Source of the DNA: Acanthornis magna
Taxonomy: Eukaryota > Chordata > Aves > Passeriformes > Acanthizidae
Length of the DNA stretch: 64,000 nt
NCBI GenBank assembly: GCA_036785705.1
Contig: JAWUZG010000036.1
Span: 11,465,501-11,529,500, forward strand
Direction: 5' to 3'
The position numbers and the translations under genes were made by a program. This document shows positions 43,501-55,500 of this stretch, piece after piece. The number at the start of each line of letters is the position of its first letter. Positions within the stretch are counted from its first letter, which is position 1. The notes beneath the pieces were generated by a model, which had not been told where the DNA came from, ran no database searches, and saw nothing but the letters and a program-made list of their open reading frames with translations.

Positions 43501-46500
43501 ATCATCACCTTTCATATGGCTTGGTCAAGTACTGCAGGCAGAAACAGATGTAGCTTCAGGTTTGAGACTATTCTGCGCAGTTAAATTTTGGTTATCTAAA
43601 TCAGCCCAAACCTTACTAAAATCTGGGATACAAGCAGGCTTAAAATATCGTTAGAAAAACCTACTGAAGAATTAAGTTGTTTTTTGTTAAAATCATGTTG
43701 TCTTTAAAACACTGAGCTTCTTTTCTACAAGTAATTAGACACTCAGTTCTCTGCCTCACATTTTATCCCACTCTTCTTTAAAGAGTCATCACATAACTTT
43801 TAAGCCTAGAAAAAGCTTCTGAGTCAAAACGAGACTTATTTTTATAGAAAGCACATGGAAGCAAGTCGCCAGTTATAGGTATGTGCATGCCACTACAGTG
43901 CCAAGTTCTAACATCACAGATGTTTAAGTTACCAGACGAACCCATTCTGAACAAGAGATGTAATCATTCCATAGCATTTTGGAAGACATTTTTCCTCTCC
44001 AGTGATAAAAGCCTAGACTAATACATTTTCTTCTGTTCCTAAAACAAATAAAATTAGCAACACTAGCAGTTAGAGATTAGCTCCTGATGTTCTGTAAAAA
44101 CAAAGTAGCAACAGCACCTTTCACATGCATATGACTATACATATATGGGATTTTGCCTATATAGACTTGTCTTCAACTCATTTACCGTGTTGAGCTCTTG
44201 GAAGGCATACATTTTATTCCCATCACCAAAGCTCCCTATATATTAGCTACTTACAGAGAAAATGGGCAGGGTGAACCCCACTGTGTAGAGGACAGTGGAT
44301 GTGATGGTACTGTCATGGAACGGATACTTGATGCTGTCATCATTACAGAAAAAGCCTCTCTGATACGGTTTTATTTTGGCCAAGTTTAGAACACCAAGGG
44401 GTAAGCCAGCTGTTGGGGGAAGGAAAACAAAAAACAAAAACAAGAAATACATGTGGTTAAATCAAAAAAAAAAAAAAAAACATTTCTAAACATGCATGGA
44501 GGAAGCTACCAAACATGCGTAACTCAAATTTCCTAAGTATCATGCAATGCACACACTTACCAAATCCTGTTTATAGACATTTCTCTATTAGAGGACTATT
44601 TCAAAAAGACTCTGATGTTGCCCATCAGGTACAATGTTAAAAAAAAAATACCAAGTTCAAAGCCATTCATAAGATGAGTTGCCATACACTGAACCAAGAT
44701 TATGTTCAAGAAAAAGCCTTTGCCCCTCACACAACTAAATAGTTATTGAGGGCCAGCAGCCTTTTGTGCCCCCTCCTTTGCCACCACCCCATGACCTTGG
44801 CTTGTATCTGATTTACCAGCCTTGTTCTACACACTATAATCTGGTCGGATCTGGTTTACAGATAAGACAAAAAATATACACAGAATTTATCATAATTAGA
44901 GAGGTAAAGATTTCATGCAGGTAGCTTTCATGCAGATAATGGGAACAAGAGAACTGCAGGACACCAACGGACACTTGGAATGGATTGCATCTCCAGGTAA
45001 TGAGATTATACCTTAAGACTGCATTTATACAGCATTTTGGAATTTAGAATTTTGGAAGATTGCATGAAAATATGTGAGTTATTAACATAGTAACTGAGAC
45101 CCGAGTACAAATTATAGTTCTCAGAATTTACACACTCTGACATATTACCAGTTCCCTCTCCTACCAGTTAACCTGCCCTATACTGACAGTCATGCCAAAG
45201 AAGCCATCAAAACTTCTGACAATTATATTCAGGTCTAACTTATTTCTGATAAGAACCACCTGCCATGGAATACATATTTGCAAGAGCAATAACCTCAGGA
45301 AATCCAACTTCCTTTTTACCCTACTTTCTCATAGAATCAGTAAGGTTGGAAAAGACCTCCAAGATTACCGAGTCCAGGCTTCAACCAATAACACCATTTC
45401 CACTCTCCCCCTTTCATCTGATCAACTGAGCAAGCAATAGATTAAAGTGGATAAATTATGTAATGCTAAATCCTCAAGCAAAACAAAAAGTAGATTTTGT
45501 TTTAAGATATGGTAAGAAAAGGGCAGATTACTTCATTTTCCCCAACATCCATGTAATGTGCAATTCTGCAAATAGATGCTGTATATGTAAATTAGAGGGT
45601 GAGAGCAATTACTGAAGCAGTAAAGACTACTCAGTATATAAACAACCTGCTTCATTGAGAACAAAAAACATTTCAAAGAAGTTAACATGATGAGTGATTG
45701 CTTTGATTTCTGATGACACCTGTTGACTATCAGGTAAGGAGCTTAAAGGGGTTTTAAGTAAGCTTATTTCTATATACTTCATTACGAGAAGAGACATCAT
45801 GAGTGAAACAGTAGGAACAGAGTGATAAATCCTGGCCCTTTTTTGGGCTGCTGAGGTTGCAGTGCAAAGGCTTGTGAAGTGCATACTGAAACTATACATG
45901 GCTGGTAGCACCCCAGCTTTCAACTCCTCTTCCAAGGAAATTGCTATGGTCACAGAAAGCAGTTTGGGAGTAACTTAAATCCTCTTATGGAGCAGAGAAA
46001 AATCTTTTTCACAAAACATCTGAAATATGTAAACTGTCCACACTTACTGATGCTTACCATCGCATACAGAAAAAGTAAAAAAAATTACAAATGACATTAA
46101 GCTTATTCACCTTTAAGCACAAAGTTTTTCATTAAGTAGCATGGTACATCATTGCATCAACTATATCTCAAAGGTCTCTCTCCTTCCTTCTGCTCTGATG
46201 ACTGAGAAAAGAGCTAGCACTTGACCAAGTACCAGTGGCAGAAGTAGGGGAAGCGGAATAGCCTTTCAAACATGAAGGGGGCCACACTGAAGAACTCAGA
46301 AAGTTCACTCTGACAAAAGGGCATTGCTGTACATTTACATGTCTGGAGCCAAGTTTCAGCTACACTCAAGGTCGTGGCAAGATTCCACTAGCACAACAGA
46401 GTCCAGGCTTCCTGTCTTTACCTCTGCTATTGCATACCCAGCATCAGGATGATGGAGTGGTAATCCCATTACCTATTTGATACAATCATATCTTCTCAAA

Positions 46501-49500
46501 CAGGTCACCAGATTTTCACACATGGAAATATCACATGCTTGTGATTAACTTAAGCAGAAGCTTTTGTTTTGCACAAGTGGACTACTTCACAGACATAAAT
46601 AAATGTTTCTCAAGAAAAGCTGCTACAACCTAACATCAAAAACTATAACATATAATGAACTTTCAACCTGGGAAGGGGGAAAAATGAAAAGCAGCAAATA
46701 AAGGGGTCAGATGAGAACAGTTTCAAAGCAACTGCAAAATTCATCTGTAGAGTCTACATTAAAAGAGTTCAAGAAATAGGAAGTTGGTTACACACCTTAC
46801 ACTGACTGCTCATTTCCAGTTTTTTTCATTACTGCTAGAATTCTTACTGCAATCTAAATGATGCACTGCTTTCCAACGGGAGTAGAAAAATTTTGTGAAG
46901 GGGTATTCAGCTGATCAGTAACCTATCTCAAATAGTGGTAGCATTTTTACTGTTGCTCATTTTACAGGGAGAAAAGACTTAGTAGATGTCAGCAAACAGT
47001 CCTGAACTTTTTACTGTAAGCAGAAAAAGGAAAAAAACACCACTTATGTATGTAATAGGCCAGTATTACCAGAGGTACCAAGCATCTCCATGACCTTTAA
47101 GCAGGCTGAACTTCTGAGGAATGTACTTATGTTCAGTCTCATTAGTTTCTACAAACTGGGGCAAAGAGTGACCAAGATCTCATGCAAGATCACCAGGCTA
47201 AAAGGCAATCTTGTAGAGCAGCACTCACGCCTTATCCTCTTCACATTATACCTTCTCTTCCTTTTCACCAAGTCAGTATCACCAGTTATCTCCAAGGTGC
47301 TTTTCTGAACCAGGTAACCATATACCTTAAGGCATCATAATGGACTAGTTGTTATTCATATCCTATAAAGCAGGACCTTCAGCTGTAAAAAAGGACTATT
47401 ACTTGAAGTTACTCATCGCTCAGACTGGAACATCTCAGAATTGGAGTTTATCTATTTTCTGGTAAAATTTGTGCAGCTTATATTGTCACGAACTAGCGAC
47501 CAACAGGTTCTGGGCTGTTTTGCTAGGCAGTACCAAGAAACAGCAGTCCTCTGATCTGCTTTCTGTCCCCCTTAATTATAAAGAGAAAACAACCTGGTCA
47601 CCCCAGTGCTCTGTAACTGCTACAAAAGGACACACTGCTGCAGTGCTCACACAAACAGACTCTAGCTAACCCACAGACCAGGCTTGATGGGGCTTGGAGG
47701 AACCTGGTCTAGTGGAAGGTGTTCCTATCCATGGCAGGCATATTGGAACAAGATAATCTTTAAAATCACCTCCACCCAAAATACCCTGTGGTTTTATTAC
47801 CCTGAAAGTTTCAGATGTAGTAACAAAGTTAAAGAGGAAAAGATACTGCAAAGGTTTGAAGCCTTTACCTATGAAAGCAAAGTAAACAAGCTTCCTACAC
47901 ATGAACAAGAATAAAAGCAAACAGTGTAAAGAGGGAAAGGCAAGAATGATGCTTAAATTACTGAGCAGGGTTTGCAGGGAAGGAACAGCCTTAAGTTTTG
48001 GGCTAGAACTGTAAGAACAGGGCAACACAAATTTGTACAGAGTGAGGCTAAGCTAGTTACATGCTGAGTTCACAAGGACTTTCCAACTCTAATTTGTAGG
48101 TCCAAGCCAGTTGCAGTGTAGTTCTCACAGCACACCTACAGTAATTCACAGTAATATACACAGACTACAGGAACTATTTGATCACATCTGGCTGGATGAC
48201 TTGGCATGACAAATGCCTGTAAGGAAGGAAGGAAGGGAAGTCCAGGCTAGGAGAATACGGAGGAAGTTCCTGTGAGAATGGTCCTCCACCCACAGAAAAA
48301 GAATGTTAAAAATAAAATACCAGTACCCAAGGGGAGAAAGTGAAGTCTTTCTTTCCTTCCCCAGCAGAAGTCTGTTTAATCAAAACATGTTGATTTGCTA
48401 TATTTTTAGTGTTTTTTAAGACTAAACCAAAAAAATCTTTTAAATTCTCCAGTTTATCCTACAAATGGAAATGACGGGTACCAATCCATCATCTTTTTAC
48501 AATGTGTGTAACACTGCATTGCTGGTCTGATCTGTGGCATTTATCACACCAGTAATTTTAGAGTTAAGTGCTTACGCTTGGAGGCCTAAGAAGTCAGACT
48601 CTGACTCTCAGGTGCCATGCAGCTTTGGCAGCTAGCTGTGTATTTTTTTTAAACAGGAAAAAAGTAGCATTTATAGCTGAATCAGGGTCTTTTACAACAG
48701 TTGCTATAAATATTTAAGGTCACCAAAGAATATTGTTGTTTTACGTCTAAAAGGGATGAAACTCAAAGCTTCTAACCATTTCAGTGATACTGCATTACCT
48801 AGTTCAGAACCAGAAGTGGTGCTCACAAAGCTTGGCTAAGCTTTGAAGAACAACCCAAGACAACCTAGCCTGTCCTGTCCTTCTCCCACCCCTGGCCATC
48901 CACCACTATCCCCTTCCTTGCCTTGGCATTAGTTTTCGCACCAACCCGCCCAAAAAGACAAGCCCATGCCCACACAGCACAGGTTTTTCAGGGGCACTTG
49001 CTCATCTGGCCAAGTATATAACTCTAAGTGCTGGTTCAAAGGAGAGAGTAGGAACATGTAACCAAGGGTGTGGAATAAAGGAGAACAAGGACAGACTGGG
49101 ACAGATCACCTTCAACACCTCATGAAACTGCTTCTTGATCAGTAGTGCTTTCTTCCCCACAATTTTAAATAGTACAAAGGAATGCACTGTATTTTGTAAA
49201 CACACTTTAATTAACCCAGTTGGTCTCTTTATCTGTGGAAGTAACTGATTCTCCACTTGAGGCTCTGCACAATCTTAAACTCATGCTGAATTGCTGTTTC
49301 AAGTTCTCCAAGGCAATAAGACTTTGTACTCCTATCTGGTCCTCAATCAGGAAGTTCTCTTCATTAAAACAAATTAATATCTAGAAACGGGGAGAAAGAC
49401 AGTTACCCTTAAGGGACACTGGAGCAAATGAGAACATTCCAGCTTGATTATTAAACAAAGGTTTTTCCTTATGCTGCAATGAATTCACAAGTAAGTGTTA

Positions 49501-52500
49501 ATTAAGAGAACTTGTACTAGACTAAAATGAGACTGAGAAGAATTTTTATGTTTCTCTACACTTACACTGAACAATATGATCAATACATTCTGCACGTGAT
49601 ATGCTGACGAAGTCAGCTTCAGGTTTTGTAAAGACATATACAATTTACCATTCAGTTGGAGAGTGTCAAACAATTATTCTAACTGTATCAGAGAAATAAT
49701 GAAATCATCTCCATAAAACACAGCAAATTATTTCCTCAAAACAGATCAGCTACTTTCTACAGCTAACATTCTTATTAGACAGATGATGCTGTTAATAACT
49801 CCACAGATAAATGTCATTATTTCAAGCTAAACCTATACAGCTGCTAATTACTACCAAGACTGAGAGAGATTTTAAGTTCTTCTATTCTTAGACATGTATT
49901 TTTGCTTTTATTTTTAGACAGGGTAATGTTTGCTTTGCTGTTCATTTTTCAGTCTGGGGTGAGGAAGTAGGCAAGAGATGTAAAGAAACTCAGGTCAACC
50001 TCATCTTACTGGAGAGAGTTTGGAAACATCTGTAAAAGATACTGTTCTCTGAAGAAAATGAGATGGGCTAAAATTCTTTTTCTATGAACAAGAGAAAGAA
50101 TCAACACCTTTTAAGACATGAGGTTCTGGGAATACAAAAAACTACCAAGAGGAAGAAGAGATTAAAATAATGAGAAAGCATTTATGCTTTTGATAGCTAG
50201 AGGTAAGGGGTGTACAAGAGAAAAATCAGTGCACAATTTATTTGTAGTAGCTGAGGTAAGTCGGTAGCCCACAACTTACTTCCTAGCCACTTTAAAGAAC
50301 TTTATCTTACTTTTCTACACTAAGGAATGCGAAGTATTTCTAATACCAGCAAACTGGTTGTTCTGATAATGCCAGAAGCTGTGATAGGCTTCAGTAAACA
50401 GGATACATGGATTTAAAAGCATGAACAACATTCTAATCTCTCCTGCTATTTTACTTGCAACTTTATGCTACTTACATTTTTATTTTGCCTCTGATCTATG
50501 ACTTGGCCAGCAGAGAAGCCAGATCAGCAACTGAGCAAGTTCCTCATCACTTTGTTATGCCAGGCAGAGGTGATGGAGGCAGGGAGCAAAGGAAAACTTC
50601 CTCTGAGCTGGAACAGCCTCAGTACATGAGTATGCAGTTTCTAGTCCAGTCATTTATTAAGACAGAAATTCATCATATTCCAGTTTCTCTGCATTCAACA
50701 GTTTACTACATGGGAGCATGCGTTCAGTTCTCTATTGTCCCAATTCATTAGAACAGACCAAAACACTTGTTTAAAAAACAGTAGCATGGACAAGTATATT
50801 CTCCCTTATAACTACATTTCAATTTTAAAAAAATGGACTTTTTCAAGCACTAGGTACCTGTTACTCTAAAACTCATGCAATTGTCTCTCCTGTGAGCACT
50901 CAGAGAAGTGCAAGTGCAAATTTAAAAATGGAGAAACAAGACAGTAATATATCCTATCCCGCTTTATTACTTAGAGAAACATACACCAGCCAAGTGAGCC
51001 AACAGCAGGTCAGAAGCAAATGCTGTGCCCTGGGCTGTGCTCTGGTCAGGGGGAAGAGAAAGCTGAAGCTGGCCCAGGGATGGACACACACCTGGAAATC
51101 ATTAGCAGTTCACCCAGTGCAGCAGAGGCCAACTGCCCCATTTCTGACAGACCTGAAAACAGTAAAGGCCTCAGATTAACAGCTAAAAGACACTGAGGGG
51201 GCAGAGGCAGAGAGGGGATGGAACAGGAGAGGTCAGCAGTTCTTTGTGTTGCAGTGCTGCTCATGGGGTGGGGAAGAATCCAACTGGCTGCAGCTAGAGC
51301 AAACTAGAGCAATTTCTCCCACTATAACCTCTCCTGTGTAGGGGAGATTAAATATTTCATCACTGCTCGCATTATGTGCTCAGCATTACATTCAGTTAAA
51401 GGCTTTGATGGTACTGTATAGAGAATTAAAATCAATGTACATGCCCTCAAAGATGTAGATTTCTGCACACAATCTACCTAAATCACCAAGCTTACAGACC
51501 AGGAGAGCAACACAGCCAAAGAAACAGTGCTGTCAAGGTCAGCTGCTGGCAAGACAGCAAGGGATTGAATTATTTTTAACGTAGGTGCCACCCACTTTGA
51601 ATGTCATTTGAGATTACTGCTCTTTTAAACTCCAGAAGTTGTAACTATTTTCCCATTTTAATCTTTGTTTTGTGGGAGTGCACAACAAGAGTCTTTCAGA
51701 GTAGTTCACATATAACTACACACCCTAACTTGAAATACCATTCAGTCTCTAGAAATATAATAGGCAATTAGTTGTCAGGAACGTAAATGGTCATTTTCCA
51801 ATGAGTCCTACAAGCATAGCAGTATTTTATTTGAAGTCTTTAACAAAGTCAGGCCTTACAACAGCAGTGCTACAGAGGGACTCAGAATTTCCATGACATT
51901 GTACACCCTGTCATCCACCACAACGTCACTTTACACTGTACACACTGCTGCATGCCACCATGTTTAAGAGAACAGAACTTCTTTTTCATGTTGGGCTGAA
52001 GCTTGTAGTGTCTAATGGTACACTGTAAGAACACACTCTATAGAAAGCTCAATCCAAACAGATCTTAAAAGGAAAAGTGACAGTACCCTGTATATTCTTG
52101 AGCTTTCAGAGCAGTTTTGTTTTGTACTGATACAGGACACTGACCAAAAATTCCATTACTTCAGAATTTGCAAAAAATATTTATACAACATTGCTCTTGA
52201 TACTTGAGTACAATGAATAATGTCACAGCATAGAAAGTCTTATAGTAAACATAATAGAGCAGGTGTAGAAGTTATCAGCATTAGATTTGTGATCTTAGTT
52301 CTTATGTATTAAGGTATATCTTTTTCTAGCATTGATGACTGGACTCTAACAATTAAAGAAGAGATGGGAAGAATGAAGAGTCTGCAAGCAGAAATAGGGG
52401 CTTGACTTCCAATCCCAGGATCTCTGTCACTGTTTGACCCAACCATCACAATGGCTTGGAGTATTTTGACTGAATACTAATACTGAAACAGAGGATCACC

Positions 52501-55500
52501 TAACAACACAAAATTGAAGCCTTCTTTTCCACAAGTCAGCAAAAAGCTACAAAACTCAAAGGAATACCAAGAAAAGCAGACCCTGAGTAAAATAATGACT
52601 ATTATGATCTTTGGAATTTAATAGAGAATAGTTTCTGGCTGCTTGACAGGCTATCTGTCTGCCTTCTGTACTCCTTAAGGGCCATATATGCTCACCATTA
52701 CTTTGCTGTGTATCAGAAGTTTTCCCTGGTTAAAATTAGCAGTTTATTCTCTCAGGTCTCTCCATCACCAGCTTCCAAACCACCCTTTCAGCTAAAGGTA
52801 AGCATAGTTCACTGCCCTTCCATGCCTCAGAAAAAGGAAGACAAATTTAGATTTATGTGTTCCTTACCATCCCAGTACTCCAGTTTCAGAAAATATTGCA
52901 CCTCTTGCTTAGTTTCAGTGACTTAACAATCTAAGACTTTCTGCAGTAACAGAACTAAGTTAAATGGACAAAAATACACTAATATTAATTTGAGGTAAAA
53001 ATTCCACCTTATTCTAAGGGAGGCAGAAGCCACGCAAGATGCTGAAATTTGATACATAATTCCTTCTTCATTAAGGCAAAAACCAAGCATAATTCCTACT
53101 TGGTACAGTTTCCTCCTTTCCTAGGAAAGGCATCACATAAAAAATTGTGACCCTTCTTCTATAACAGGGATGGTTAGGCAACAAAATGAAGCTACTTTAT
53201 GAGATCCAAGAAAACCCCATGTAGTTCCTCTGAAAGCTGCATGATTAGCAGACACGGCCAAAGGAGAGGAAGCACAAAGATCTAGGCTATGTCTAACAAA
53301 CTCCACTGCTTCATCAGTAACATCACAGAAACAGGGTACTGATAAGGCTCGTTCATACCTTTGGTTTCATTTAGCAGCATCTGGTATACATTCCAAGATG
53401 GGTGTCCTGACCTGACACGCCTATGCTGTTTAATTTAAAATTTTTAAAAAACCATTTTCCTGTTGCCAAATATCAAGACACTACATGAATGAGAGATGCT
53501 AAAACTGAGTTGAAGTACAGTACAAACAAAACAGAAGTGCCTTCACAATTTTCTGAGTCAAACTGCTTCTTGGTCACAGCTTTTTAAAGATGAATCAGCA
53601 AAGCCCATAACAAAGCAAGAGCAGCCTATTCTTGTACTAGTCATTTGCTCTAAGTCAATGTGATAACAGAAAGAGTGTTCAATAAGTGCACCAGACAGTT
53701 TCAACACCATCTTTCTGTATCATATTTTATTAAAGAAGCTTATTTGGGTCTATTTTTGGCTTCCATAAAAACAAGAAGTCTTGATTTTAAAAGCTATATC
53801 TGGACTGTATAAGGATTAATGCACCAGAGAATCCGGCAAAAGTTGAGTCAAAAACACAATGCAGATTTATCAATAGACAGTTTTTAGTTCTGTGCCTTTG
53901 AGATCAGTCTCTTATCTCGAAAAGGAAAATTCCACCCAGAAAGTGGGTCAACTCATTAGCAGTCAATTGTTAAACAAGAAGACCCTTAATATAAGCAGGA
54001 CAATTTTCTTAGTTTTACAATTACAGGGTCGAGCTATTCTGGCTGGAAAATTGTTTATGAGCCTACTCGCAGGCTGGACAGAGATCTATTGCTACAGTTG
54101 AAGTGAGTATCTGTTCTAGTGGAAGGTGTCCCTGTCCATGGCAGGCGGGCTGGAACCACAAGACCTTAAAGGTCCCTTCCAACATAGGTCATTCTACGAT
54201 TCCATAACTAGTGTTTCCTGATGTAGTGGCAACTATACAGTTTAAAATAATTTTTTTTTTTAAAGTTTTTAAAAAATCTTGCTTCTTCAAAATAGCTTTA
54301 AATGGTTTTAATTTTTGTCATAGAACTAGCTGTTTGCTAACCATCCATTATCCGGATTTCTAGTGTTTGTAGATTTTTCCATTGTTTTCAATCAGCTATT
54401 TTACCTGAATAAATCCCAAGAACTACAAGCTTCTTTTGCAGGATAGGGGACAAAGAAAAGAAGCATCACCATCAATCTAAGCAGATACAGCAAAAAATCA
54501 AGCTCATTTTAAAGCCATACTTCTGTGGGTAGCATATCTTGCCAATAGGTTTCCATGTAATTCTGTTCAGCACTTTTTTTTTTTTTTTTTTCCATCCAAG
54601 GTGAGTTTGTTTTAATTCTCCTGGACTAATTCTGGAAAGAGGATTATCAATTGTTCAGAATAATAAATCCGAGTCACTTGGCAGGTTACAGGGCTCAAGG
54701 TCTCTCCTCATTGGGTATCTATCTTCACGAGTTAGGTCACTTCTTGTGCTACCTGCTTTCCACAGCTCCTACGCAGTCACAGAGAGAGGATTACCACAGC
54801 TTTATCCCCTCATCAGCACCTGGTCAGCAACAGTGCTCCTACATAAAACTATGCAGTAGCAGGCAACCAGTAATCAATTCTTTATTTCCCCCCACCGAGG
54901 CTGTGATTGTGCAGCCTTCAGACCAAGCTGCTTTCAGTCAGTATGAGTTCATACTGCCCAGCTCTTTAAAACCAGGAGATGTGTTGCATCAGCTCAGCAC
55001 AGCATAAACAGGCACTCAAGCAGTTATAGAGGGAAGCTATGAGAGACCAGCTATTTTATAATTTAATTGTAGCGTGATACTTATTTTTCTACAGAAAGTG
55101 TTACAAGCCCGTACCCTTCCCATTCCCTTATGCAAAGGTCACCATCCTCATGTAAGAAAGCTGCAAGAACCTTCTGACTGTTTAAGGCTAAGGGGGAAAA
55201 AATCACCAGGACTCAAGCAGCTGGTGAGGAACCTAAGAGCTGACAAGCAATGAACCTAAGAGTTCCACTATGCCAAGAAAAAAGGACATAGTCCCGAGTT
55301 GAAGACTTGGCTCTTGGGAAAGCACCAGAAAGTGAACTAGGATTCATCCACTTCTGTAAAAAATTAAGTGCAAGAACTTCTGGTTTTGAGTCAGGAGTTA
55401 GTAGAAGATATACTTTAACAGCAAAAGCTGGCAGAGCAAGAACCAGATTGCTGACTTTGAATAGTGTTCATTAACTAATTGAGTTCTTACCTAAAGTTTT

